A stretch of 64,000 bases of DNA from an uncultured Ruegeria sp. (GTDB taxonomy: Bacteria; Pseudomonadota; Alphaproteobacteria; Rhodobacterales; Rhodobacteraceae): NCBI RefSeq assembly GCF_947500045.1, contig NZ_CANMQQ010000010.1:112656-176655 (forward strand), written 5' to 3'. Positions 51,428 through 59,424 of this stretch are shown here, piece by piece. The translations under genes were made by a program, and so were the position numbers. Numbering within the stretch: position 1 is the stretch's first letter; each line of letters starts with the position of its first letter. The notes beneath the pieces were generated by a model that had not been told where the DNA came from, searched no databases, and saw only the letters and a list, made by a program, of their open reading frames with translations.

Positions 51428-53786
51428 GCCTGCTTCAAAGGATCTGTTTACCCTCGCCCGCTCGTTGATCGAGCCGAGCTGGCGCAAGGATGAAATGTAC
51501 CTCTTTCAGATGTTACCTTATGGCTATGTCGTGGACGATGAAGTCATTTCCACACGCAACGGCGGACTGATCGCCGCTGCAGAAATCACCGGTATCAACG
51601 CAAACACGCTGGACGAAAACGAATTCGAGTTTTTGGCCGAGCGTTTTGAACGTGTATTGCGGACCACTCCAAATGAGGTCGCATTCTACGTTCATCGAGT
51701 GACCGTCCCCGCTGAGACAGGGCATGTCATCACAGACTCAACCGGCTTTGCTGGTGCTGTGGCTGAAGCCATGCGGTCAGCCTCGCTCGATGCAGAGTTG
51801 AAAGAGCGCAAAATCATCATCAGCGCCATTCTGCAGAAGCGCCAGGATGAACGCGCCAAGCAGATCTTCGGCATGTCGTCAGGAATGATCGACGAGGAAC
51901 GCCGCAAAATGATGGAACAGCTCGACGGTGTGTTCACCACACTGGCGGGCACGCTGGGCGAGGCCCGCGTTAGCCGGCTGAAGCTCAGCGAGGGTCGTTG
52001 GCTGGGTTACTATGGAATGCTGTTGAACGGGCGCTATCAGCCAATCGTTCATACAAACATCGCAGAGCCGATTGCCTTCAACATGCCGCAAGAGGATGTG
52101 CTGTTTCAGGGCAAGACGGGTAAACTCCTGTCTGGCGATGACCAGGAACGGTCAATTCGCGTTTATTCCCTGAAGAACTATCCGATGGCGTCATTCCCCG
52201 GCATTTTCGACGGGCTGGACCTGCCGGTTGATGTCGTGATTTCACAATCCTTCCTGCCGATCAGTCGTTCGCAGGCGCAAGAAATGGAACGCCGCAAATC
52301 GGGTCAGATGCGCTCGGCTGGTGACAAAGCGAAGTCGCTGGAAGAGGACTTGTCCATCCTGGCTGATGGCATTGCTTCGGGCACGATGTCTCTGGGCAAG
52401 CATCACCTATCGATCTGCGTGTTCGGGACAGAGGAAGATCTGAAAACCGCCGAAAAACACATCATCGGTGAAATTCAGATTTCAGGCGGCACAGTGAAGC
52501 GCGAAGCGATGTCGGCCCGTGCGGTGTACTTCGCGCAGCACCCCAGCAATTTCGCGTTCCGTGCCCGTGAAGAACTGATTACGGACCAGAACTTTGCGGA
52601 CATGGTTGCGTTCCACATGCGGCCCAAAGGGCTGGACGCTGAAAAGCTGCCCTGGCCGGGGCCGTTGGCGACTTTCCCGACAACGCACGGGGACAGCTAC
52701 GATGTTTCGCTGCACCTTCCCAAGACCAGCAAAGACGCTGAAAACCTGCCCTCCGGCCACACAATCGTTCTAGGGCCGAACGGATCGGGCAAAACTGTGA
52801 TCGCGATGCTGCTGGCGACAATGGCGGTGGCACAGGGCGCGCGGATCATCGCGTTTGACAAAGACCGGGCGATGGAAGCCCCCATGCGGGCACTTGGGGC
52901 ACAGTACACTCGCGTTCGGGTTGGCGAACCCACTGGCATGAACCCGTTTCAAACGGAAACGGATGAGGCGGGGCAAAGCTGGCTGGCAAATTGGGTTACG
53001 GCTTTGATGAGCTATGACGAAAAGCTGACCGCCGAACAGAAAGACGAGATCACTCAGGCCTGCCAAGCCAACGCCACCCTGCCCCCACAGCTTCAGAACT
53101 TCGATTCACTGGTGGATCGGTTCAAAGCCTTTGATGACGGCAAGAACCTGTTCAAGCGGGCCAGCGAGTGGGCAGGTGACGGGCGGTTGTCATGGATGTT
53201 TGGTGAAGGGGGCTCAGATCCGTTTGCGTCCGGCGACCGGCATCTTGTGTTCGACATTTCCGAGGTTCTGGATGACGCGTTGGTCCGGCTGGCGTGGATC
53301 AGCTACGTCATGCGCCAGATCGAGCGCCGGTGTGCCTCTAAGGTGCCAACTGTCTTTGTCATTGATGAAGCATGGGTGATCGCTGGCAATCCCTACGGCG
53401 CGGACATCCTCAAGAACGCCTACACCACATATCGGAAGCTGAACGTCATGATGATGATGATGACGCAGATCCCGGATCACATCCTGTCATCGGCGGCCAG
53501 TAAGTCGATCCTGGAAAACACCAGCACGCAGCTCTTGTTCCCGTCCCGATCCGGCAATGCAGCGGACTACCGGGCAATCGGTTTGAACGATGCAGAGCTG
53601 GGCGCATTGCGAGCTCATTTTGGCGACCGCGTGATGCTCATGAAAAAGGGTGATGAGAGTGTCTGGCTCGATGTCGATGTCGGCGCACTCGGCCCCTTGC
53701 TTCGTGTTCTGAGTGGATCAGACGGCAAGTCGTTCCCTGATCCTGAATGGCGTCAAAACCCCAACTTCTGGAAGGAAATCACATGA
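51420..53786 (+). CDS. virB4: VirB4 ATPase
   Basis: A 788-residue ATPase powering pilus assembly and secretion, the usual size. The N-terminal CagE/TrbE domain has RFERVLRTTPNEVAFYVHRV; Walker A is VLGPNGSGKTVIAML near residue 451, and Walker B is TVFVIDEAWVIAGNP near 643. NVMMMMMTQIPDHIL and NTSTQLLFPS follow as in the family. The start is GTG with a strong GGGGGAG site nine bases upstream. It overlaps virB3 at the front and a small lipoprotein gene at the end. Confidence 0.95.
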   Translation: MPKPASKDLFTLARSLIEPSWRKDEMYLFQMLPYGYVVDDEVISTRNGGLIAAAEITGINANTLDENEFEFLAERFERVLRTTPNEVAFYVHRVTVPAETGHVITDSTGFAGAVAEAMRSASLDAELKERKIIISAILQKRQDERAKQIFGMSSGMIDEERRKMMEQLDGVFTTLAGTLGEARVSRLKLSEGRWLGYYGMLLNGRYQPIVHTNIAEPIAFNMPQEDVLFQGKTGKLLSGDDQERSIRVYSLKNYPMASFPGIFDGLDLPVDVVISQSFLPISRSQAQEMERRKSGQMRSAGDKAKSLEEDLSILADGIASGTMSLGKHHLSICVFGTEEDLKTAEKHIIGEIQISGGTVKREAMSARAVYFAQHPSNFAFRAREELITDQNFADMVAFHMRPKGLDAEKLPWPGPLATFPTTHGDSYDVSLHLPKTSKDAENLPSGHTIVLGPNGSGKTVIAMLLATMAVAQGARIIAFDKDRAMEAPMRALGAQYTRVRVGEPTGMNPFQTETDEAGQSWLANWVTALMSYDEKLTAEQKDEITQACQANATLPPQLQNFDSLVDRFKAFDDGKNLFKRASEWAGDGRLSWMFGEGGSDPFASGDRHLVFDISEVLDDALVRLAWISYVMRQIERRCASKVPTVFVIDEAWVIAGNPYGADILKNAYTTYRKLNVMMMMMTQIPDHILSSAASKSILENTSTQLLFPSRSGNAADYRAIGLNDAELGALRAHFGDRVMLMKKGDESVWLDVDVGALGPLLRVLSGSDGKSFPDPEWRQNPNFWKEIT

Positions 53787-53920
53787 AATCACGTCTTATC
53801 CTCGCCCTCGTTGTTCTGGCCGCTGTTGCCGCCTGCACCAACACCTATTCGGGCTATCGCAGCAAATGCGCCTGCGACTTTGAGCGCATGACCCTCCCTG
53901 AAAACATGGAGCTTGTCTAA
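53783..53920 (+). CDS. virB7: Small lipoprotein, VirB7 candidate
   Basis: A 45-residue lipoprotein. The signal LILALVVLAAVAAC has a lipobox ending in cysteine 18, followed by TNTYSGYRSKCACDFERM with two more cysteines. VirB7 proteins are lipoproteins of this size that anchor VirB9 in the outer membrane, sometimes through a disulfide. The gene is linked on both sides: ATGA overlap with virB4 and TAATG overlap with virB5. Its position after virB4 instead of after virB6 is unusual. Identity as VirB7 is inferred; entry-exclusion or TraT-like lipoproteins are alternatives. Confidence 0.7.
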   Translation: MKSRLILALVVLAAVAACTNTYSGYRSKCACDFERMTLPENMELV

Positions 53921-54666
53921 TGAACGTCCTGAAAACCCTTCGCACCACTGTAGCCGTCACCGTTCTGGCCGCCCTGCCCGTCATGACGTCGGCCCAGGGT
54001 GTTCCGACCATCGACGCCACAGCCATTACACAAGACGCCGCCAACTCGGCAAAAGAAGTTGCTGAAATGGTTCGCCAGTATGAGCAACTGTTGCAGCAGT
54101 ATGAGAAGCTCGAGCAGCAGCGCGTCATGCTGGAGAACTCGTTCAAGGCCATTTCTGGTCTGACGGATCTCGACGAATTCAACAGCCGCAGCTTTTTGAA
54201 ACTGGCAACCGCAGCTGACACGCTCGGATACGCTTTGAACGCGACCGAAGACACTATTGGCGATCTTCCAGGCGTGGCAGGGTTGGCGATGGAACGCCGG
54301 TCAATCAGCCTAGGGCTGAACAATGGCATCCTATCGGAGTTCAGTGGATCAGACGTGCCAGCCCGTCGCATTCTCTCAGAGAGAGGAGCCGCTGGCCTGA
54401 TGGCATCCGCTCTGGGTGAACAAGGCTACGACATGGCCGGTCAGTTGGCCGAGGATGCGGAAAAACTGCGTGGTGAAGTCGGCCAGCAGGAAGATCTGAA
54501 AGCAGCCATCGACTACAATACGGCGGTTCTCCTGAAACTCCTCCAAGTTGAAATTGAAATCTTGCGCGCAACCTCGGCTAATGCTCTGGCGTCGGGCACG
54601 GATCTGGCAGCAAACGCAGCGGATCTAAAGACGCTTAGCAATTACGCAAGAGGAGAATCCCAATGA
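53920..54666 (+). CDS. virB5: VirB5-like minor pilin
   Basis: A 248-residue exported protein. The signal VAVTVLAALPVMTSAQ leads to GVPTIDATAITQ, the usual VirB5/TrbJ mature start, then a long coiled coil MVRQYEQLLQQYEKLEQQRVML split over about 40 residues. The rest is helical, ending LAANAADLKTLSNYAR. VirB5 sits at the pilus tip. The last codons overlap the next gene by four bases. Confidence 0.85.
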   Translation: MNVLKTLRTTVAVTVLAALPVMTSAQGVPTIDATAITQDAANSAKEVAEMVRQYEQLLQQYEKLEQQRVMLENSFKAISGLTDLDEFNSRSFLKLATAADTLGYALNATEDTIGDLPGVAGLAMERRSISLGLNNGILSEFSGSDVPARRILSERGAAGLMASALGEQGYDMAGQLAEDAEKLRGEVGQQEDLKAAIDYNTAVLLKLLQVEIEILRATSANALASGTDLAANAADLKTLSNYARGESQ

Positions 54667-55163
54667 AAAGCCGCACAACATTCGCCCTGACCACACTGAC
54701 GGCGGCGCTTTTAGCGTCGTCGGCCAGTGCTGAGGCCAGACTGCCGTTTCCCCCCAATGTTGATTGGACATTCGGGGAATATCGGACCTGTCTTGGTTAT
54801 TCGGGCGTCCGAGCGTTCAAAAAGCCTTTGAAGGAATACGGCGTTGAACAACTCGCCAACGCTGGTCAGGGCGCAGATCAACAGTATGTCGTCGGCAACT
54901 GGACCGATGCCATTCTGAATGAGCAAGTGATTGCTGCACATGAATTTGCCATTGAGCAATGCCGCCTGCGCAAAGCCGATGAAGCATTCAGCACTGAATG
55001 CCCGCTCGGGAACCTTAGCCGCGAAGCTGCAATCGAGTTGGCGGGCGCGGACCAGGACGGTTTCTGGTCGAAGCCATCCAGCGAACTCAAAACGCTCAAA
55101 GACGCGCAGCAAGAACGCTTGGAAGCGCTGCGCCCTGTAATTGAGGAGGCTTGTGGGCCGTGA
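54663..55163 (+). CDS. Exported T4SS-linked protein of unknown function
   Basis: A 166-residue exported protein with the signal TTFALTTLTAALLASSASA and a mature part rich in helices, with cysteines in FGEYRTCLGYSG, IEQCRLR, STECPLG and VIEEACGP. It has no family that I know and no counterpart in the standard VirB set. It is locked into the operon by ATGA and GTGA overlaps with virB5 and virB6, so it is expressed with the channel. Four cysteines suggest two disulfides in the periplasm. It could be a stabiliser of VirB5 or VirB6, or an entry-exclusion protein. Confidence 0.65.
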   Translation: MKSRTTFALTTLTAALLASSASAEARLPFPPNVDWTFGEYRTCLGYSGVRAFKKPLKEYGVEQLANAGQGADQQYVVGNWTDAILNEQVIAAHEFAIEQCRLRKADEAFSTECPLGNLSREAAIELAGADQDGFWSKPSSELKTLKDAQQERLEALRPVIEEACGP

Positions 55164-56221
55164 TTCAGGATTTCGTCAGCTCGATTGAAACAGCAATCAG
55201 CAACTTTTCTCAGCAAGCATACACCAGCCTTGCGGCGGATCTCGCATCCGCCCTCTGGGCTATTGCTGCGCTGATCTTCGTGGCGATGCTGATCAACGGC
55301 GTACTTCAGATCAGAGAAATAGGGTTCGGTGGTTATATCGGCTGGATCATTCGGGCGACGATAATCATCGGAATGGCCTCAAGCTGGTCCTTTTTTCAGC
55401 CAATCTATCAAGGCGTTCAAACCTTGCCGGACAGCATTGCCGGGGCGCTCACTGGCACCACAAATGTATGGCAGGCGCTCGATGAGATTGCGCTTCAATG
55501 CTTTATTATGGGTCAAACAGCCATCGAGAACGCCACATGGGGCTTAAGCATCACTGGCGCAATCTTGTGGGTCGTCGGGGCCATTATCGTGGCCTTTGGT
55601 ACTGGCATGGCACTCATCGCCAAAGGCGGCATGGCGGTTTTACTCGGACTAGCGCCTGTGTTCATCGCAACGCTGCTCAGTTCGGCAACAGCAAACATCT
55701 TCGCTGCATGGGCGAAAACGACTGTTGGTCTCGTCATGGTGATTGTGGTGTTGACCGGAATTGTCTCGCTGATCCAAACCCTGTTCGCTTCTGAACTTGG
55801 CTCGTTGTCTGATGTCAATGACATGGAAGCCAGCGGACGTTTCCTTGCAATCTGCATCGTCGCTATCGTCATGCTCACCCAGATCCCGTCACTCGCTGGC
55901 GGCATGTCTGGAGCGATAGTTTCGGCGTCCTCTGGCATTGCAGTTGCTTCGGGGGCTGCAGCCGCCGCCAGAAACGTAATGGGCACGACTGTTGATGCCG
56001 GACGCAGCACAGTTGCAGGGGGCAAGACTGCAGCCGCGATGGCCTCCGCAGCCCGAGACGGCACCGGGGTTCGTGACAGCGCATCCCGAGCAATGCAGGC
56101 GCGTCGGGACATTGCACACAGATCCCGCAATCAGGATAGCGCCGCGCGCCAGAGCTATGCCGCTGACCGTTACCGGCAGAGCATTCAAGCCGCTCGCGCA
56201 AACCCCAAGAAATCTTCGTAA
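55160..56221 (+). CDS. virB6: VirB6-like inner-membrane channel protein
   Basis: A 353-residue polytopic membrane protein of the VirB6/TrbL family. It has five or more membrane segments (from ALWAIAALIFVAMLINGV to IAIVMLTQIPSLAGG) and a hydrophilic tail of about 90 residues rich in alanine and arginine. GTG 55160 is chosen because GAGGAGG lies ten bases before it and it overlaps the previous stop; a TTG at 55151 is too near the site. VirB6 forms part of the substrate path through the inner membrane. Confidence 0.87.
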   Translation: MIQDFVSSIETAISNFSQQAYTSLAADLASALWAIAALIFVAMLINGVLQIREIGFGGYIGWIIRATIIIGMASSWSFFQPIYQGVQTLPDSIAGALTGTTNVWQALDEIALQCFIMGQTAIENATWGLSITGAILWVVGAIIVAFGTGMALIAKGGMAVLLGLAPVFIATLLSSATANIFAAWAKTTVGLVMVIVVLTGIVSLIQTLFASELGSLSDVNDMEASGRFLAICIVAIVMLTQIPSLAGGMSGAIVSASSGIAVASGAAAAARNVMGTTVDAGRSTVAGGKTAAAMASAARDGTGVRDSASRAMQARRDIAHRSRNQDSAARQSYAADRYRQSIQAARANPKKSS

Positions 56222-56238
56222 ACTGAGGTACAGAGCAA

Positions 56239-56883
56239 ATGTCACATGTGACAGATCACGAGAAAGAACTTTTTCTGGGCGCTCGGCGCGATGCCTTCAA
56301 ATGGCAGGTGTTTGGTGCGGTCGGTATGGCAATGGGTGTAGCCTCGATGGTCGGTTGGGCAGTGATCCTGCCATTGAAGGAAATTCGCGCGGTTCCCTTC
56401 TCTATTGACCCAGATACAAAACTGCCGGTCTTGCTGACAGAGAAAGTCCAGGAACTCGAACCGTCCGAAGCGATGGCCTTCCGCGAAGTCGCAAATTATG
56501 TGCGCGACCGGGAAACCTATGACGTCCAAGACAACAACGAGCGCCTGAAATCAGTTCTGCGTCGCTCCGATGAACTGGCGGAAGCATCCTATCGGGATCT
56601 CTGGGACGGTTCGAACGACAACCATCCGGACGAAATCTATACGCCCAAGACAAAAGTGCAGACCGAGGTTCTGGGCGTGTCGCCGGTCAACGGTGAAACG
56701 GTTCAGGTTGAGATCCGTAAGTCCCTGATTGTTCCAAACCAAGAAACGGCCTCAGCCCGCTACGTGGTCACAGTGACCTACGGGTTTGAAGAGAAAATCG
56801 TGACGTCGATGGATGAGCTTCTGGAAAATCCATTCGGCTTCGTCGTCACCAACTACCGCGTAGACGCCATGGGGAACATCTGA
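56239..56883 (+). CDS. virB8: VirB8-like assembly factor
   Basis: A 214-residue bitopic inner-membrane protein. One helix near residues 28-48 (VFGAVGMAMGVASMVGWAVI) is followed by the periplasmic NTF2-like VirB8 domain, with YVRDRETYDVQDNNERLKSVL and a closing strand FVVTNYRVDAMG. VirB8 nucleates the complex and contacts VirB9 and VirB10. GAGG precedes the ATG; the stop overlaps virB9 by one base. Confidence 0.9.
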   Translation: MSHVTDHEKELFLGARRDAFKWQVFGAVGMAMGVASMVGWAVILPLKEIRAVPFSIDPDTKLPVLLTEKVQELEPSEAMAFREVANYVRDRETYDVQDNNERLKSVLRRSDELAEASYRDLWDGSNDNHPDEIYTPKTKVQTEVLGVSPVNGETVQVEIRKSLIVPNQETASARYVVTVTYGFEEKIVTSMDELLENPFGFVVTNYRVDAMGNI

Positions 56884-57704
56884 TGCAGCGAACCATTAAG
56901 ACACTCACAACCGCCGCTGCCGCAGTCCTGGCTCTCTCTTTGCCTGTTCTGGCGGAAATCACGCCAACACCGGACGGAAAGAACGCGGATCACCGCATCA
57001 CGCATTTCCATTATGTCGAAAACCAAGTGTACCGCATCCCTGTGGGTGAACGCCTGATCACATACGTCCACTTTCCGCAGGGCGAAACCGTCCGCAGCAT
57101 TGGTGCGGGCGACACTGAAAGTTTTCAGATCACCCGTCTGCAAGAAGGTCGCGTTATTGCGTTCAAGCCGGAAATCCTCAACTCGGATTCAAACCTGACG
57201 GTTCTGACCAATCGCGGATCGTACAACTTCTATCTGGTTCCGGCTGAGACTGCCGCAGAGCGCAGGAATGTGCCGTTCCGGGTTACGTTCTACTCAAACA
57301 ACAGGGGTGGACCCACAACGACCCGAGGTAAGGTAGCGCGAAGCGAACCCAAGCCAACCGGGCGGTTCGTGAACCAAAACTATTCACGGTCGGGCAAAGC
57401 AGATTTTGCACCTACTGCCGTTTGGGACGATGGCGTTCACACTTACATGCAAATCCCGCAGGACGAGGAACTACCGGGTATTTTCCGTGTATTGCCGGAT
57501 GGCCGAGAGCTGATGGTGAATACCACTGTGAAAGAGCGCGGCATTATCCAGGTGCAGGGTCTTTCCGATCTCTGGACGCTGCGCATCGAGGACGACTCGA
57601 TTTGCGTTCGGAACGATGGCGACAATTACCAAGAGGCAAGCGCTCGCGGTCAAACTGGTAGACCGATCACCTCGCAAACAGTCAAACCGGGGGGCAGCAA
57701 GTAA
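56883..57704 (+). CDS. virB9: VirB9-like outer-membrane core protein
   Basis: A 273-residue periplasmic and outer-membrane component with a signal (TAAAAVLALSLPVLA). The N-terminal domain has HFHYVENQVYRIPVGERLITYVHFPQGETV; the C-terminal domain, which would bind VirB7 and VirB10, contains FAPTAVWDDGVHTYMQIPQDEELPGIF, typical for CagX/VirB9, here in part. The stop overlaps the first virB10 gene by one base. A cysteine (DSICVRND) near the end could pair with the VirB7-like lipoprotein. Confidence 0.92.
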   Translation: MQRTIKTLTTAAAAVLALSLPVLAEITPTPDGKNADHRITHFHYVENQVYRIPVGERLITYVHFPQGETVRSIGAGDTESFQITRLQEGRVIAFKPEILNSDSNLTVLTNRGSYNFYLVPAETAAERRNVPFRVTFYSNNRGGPTTTRGKVARSEPKPTGRFVNQNYSRSGKADFAPTAVWDDGVHTYMQIPQDEELPGIFRVLPDGRELMVNTTVKERGIIQVQGLSDLWTLRIEDDSICVRNDGDNYQEASARGQTGRPITSQTVKPGGSK

Positions 57705-58384
57705 TGAACCGCGAGCAGACAATTGCGGCACGGGTGGCGGCTGAACAAACGCCTCAACGAATGAGGAAGAGGTTCGAGACAAAAAAACTCATTGCCGTTG
57801 CTGTCGCTAGTGCGGTGTTCGTGGGCTTCGCGCTGTTTGTCTTGGGGGATGACAGCAAAGCCAATCATGCAGGCGTACGTGTCGATGCTCTGCGACCAAG
57901 CGGCGGTGAGCATTATGGGCTTTTGACAGCGCGTGGACCCGATGTGGATGAGAAGGAGGCTGCACCGGGGGGCATTAAGGTCACAACTGTGGATACAGTT
58001 GTCCCGGTGCAGCCCGTTTCCGAAGGACTGAAACAAGCTCTCGCTTCCGTCGAAAACCTTAGTAAGCGCCTTGCTTCAATGCAAGACGAGCTGACCGAGG
58101 CAAAGGTGTCTTTGTCTGAAAAGGATAGTGAAATCGCTTCGCTCAATCTGACCAACGAGCGTTTGGAGGTCAGATATGATGAGCGCGAGAAGAAGTTTCA
58201 GACAGAGCTTGCCCAAGCTGTTGCTGACGCCGAGGCACGGGCACTCGCCAGCATGAGCCATCTGCAAACCCAAGGTCTGACCGAGGACGAACGGCGCAGG
58301 CTCGAAGAACTCAAGCGGATGCGCGAGCGCCAGAACCAGTCGGACGGAATTGTGTTCGATGAAAACCCATATGGCAGAAACTAA
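57704..58384 (+). CDS. virB10: VirB10 N-terminal half as a separate protein
   Basis: A 226-residue inner-membrane protein that equals only the front half of VirB10. A basic cytoplasmic tail leads to one helix (LIAVAVASAVFVGFALFVLG, residues 28-47), a periplasmic linker and a coiled coil of about 90 residues (ENLSKRLASMQDELTEAKVSL and on). It ends with ERRRLEELKRMRERQNQ and SDGIVFDENPYGRN, the piece that in normal VirB10 comes directly before the outer-membrane domain. The stop joins the next gene as TAATG. Canonical VirB10 is a single chain of about 380-450 residues; the split seems real because the next gene brings its own signal peptide. Confidence 0.85.
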   Translation: MNREQTIAARVAAEQTPQRMRKRFETKKLIAVAVASAVFVGFALFVLGDDSKANHAGVRVDALRPSGGEHYGLLTARGPDVDEKEAAPGGIKVTTVDTVVPVQPVSEGLKQALASVENLSKRLASMQDELTEAKVSLSEKDSEIASLNLTNERLEVRYDEREKKFQTELAQAVADAEARALASMSHLQTQGLTEDERRRLEELKRMRERQNQSDGIVFDENPYGRN

Positions 58385-58395
58385 TGGAGCTGACG

Positions 58396-59220
58396 ATGAA
58401 CAGAACAGCACTCTCCCTCGCCCTGGTCACGTTGGCCTCAAGTGCAATGGCCCAGGAACAGAATTACCAGCCCATCAACAGTGGATCGCAGCCGATCATT
58501 TTCCAGCCCGTGCAACCGGCCCAACAGCCTGTGCAGGTCCAGCCGGAAAGCACTCGCCTGCCTGAAGAACAGCGCGGCTACCAGGAAAACCCGAACACGA
58601 CATGGCAAAACAACTTGGTCGAAGAATATCCGCCCATCGTGGGGGCCTCGATCATTGACGATCCGTCCCGCACGCTGACTCAGGGCACGGTTTTGACTGC
58701 CGTGTTTGGCGGGGCCGTAAGCTCGGAACTTCCGGGTAGCGTGGTGGCGACGATCACGCGCGGCGTCTATTCGATGGATGGGACAAGACTGCTCTTGCCA
58801 CGCGGATCTAAACTCTATGGCGAATACCGCGCTGATACAAAGCTGGCGCAAACAAGGATCGCTGTCGTTTGGAGCCGGGTTATCACGCCGGATGGTTTGT
58901 CTGCGCAAATCGGCTCAGCCGGGACAGATGGTCAGGGCCGGTCTGGCGCAACCGGACGCGTTGATACGCATTTCGGTGAACGGTTTGGGACTGCCGCGTT
59001 GCTCTCGATCATCGGGATCGCGCCGGTCGCGCTGGTGGCCGACAACGATAGCAGCAATTCGGTGCAAACAGATCTGGCAACGCAGGTCGGTTCAAATCTG
59101 CAGAATGCCACTGCAGCGGCGTTGGAGGACTATTTGCGGATCACGCCAACCATCTACGTAGATCAGGGAAGCCGCATCAACGCCATCCTGCAGCGTGACG
59201 TGGTGTTCGACAACTTCTGA
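58396..59220 (+). CDS. virB10: VirB10 C-terminal half with its own signal peptide
   Basis: A 274-residue protein carrying the TrbI/VirB10 outer-membrane domain. It starts with a Sec signal (MNRTALSLALVTLASSAMAQ), then a glutamine- and proline-rich segment, then the domain: PSRTLTQGTVLTAVFGGAVS, GVYSMDGTRLLLPRGSKLYGEY, THFGERFGTAAL and a closing INAILQRDVVFDNF. GGAG stands eight bases before ATG 58396; ATG 58384 is the alternative, four codons longer. Here the half that forms the outer pore would be released to the periplasm instead of being tethered to the inner membrane. Confidence 0.88.
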   Translation: MNRTALSLALVTLASSAMAQEQNYQPINSGSQPIIFQPVQPAQQPVQVQPESTRLPEEQRGYQENPNTTWQNNLVEEYPPIVGASIIDDPSRTLTQGTVLTAVFGGAVSSELPGSVVATITRGVYSMDGTRLLLPRGSKLYGEYRADTKLAQTRIAVVWSRVITPDGLSAQIGSAGTDGQGRSGATGRVDTHFGERFGTAALLSIIGIAPVALVADNDSSNSVQTDLATQVGSNLQNATAAALEDYLRITPTIYVDQGSRINAILQRDVVFDNF

Positions 59221-59235
59221 GACAGAACCTCTGAT

Positions 59236-59264
59236 GCGGCCGTATCGTCGGCCCTTCCGGCCGC
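59236..59264. repeat. GC-rich stem-loop between virB10 and virB11
   Basis: GCGGCCG and CGGCCGC enclose a 15-base loop that can pair further (GTCGGCC). It lies in the only sizeable gap of the virB operon, 204 bases. It has no T-run; an mRNA-processing or attenuating hairpin is likely. Confidence 0.5.
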
Positions 59265-59424
59265 TCCCTGCACAATTGAATTGCGGTAGTGGCCTTTTGA
59301 CGCGAATTCAGCACTTTTTGGAATCAATGAATCTTATGTGGGTGCGTTCGCGTTCGAGGCAATGCCGAGAGGCAGCGAAGGCAACTTCCACTGTTCCAAA
59401 AAGTGCTCTGCCAAGGACAAAAAT

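Noticed and set aside
55513..56130. Open frame of 205 codons opposite virB6
   Set aside because: Low-complexity alanine-rich product mirroring the virB6 membrane and tail codons.
57704..59220. VirB10 split caused by a frameshift or assembly error
   Set aside because: The second gene starts with a ribosome site and a good Sec signal peptide, which no simple frameshift in an intact gene would create.
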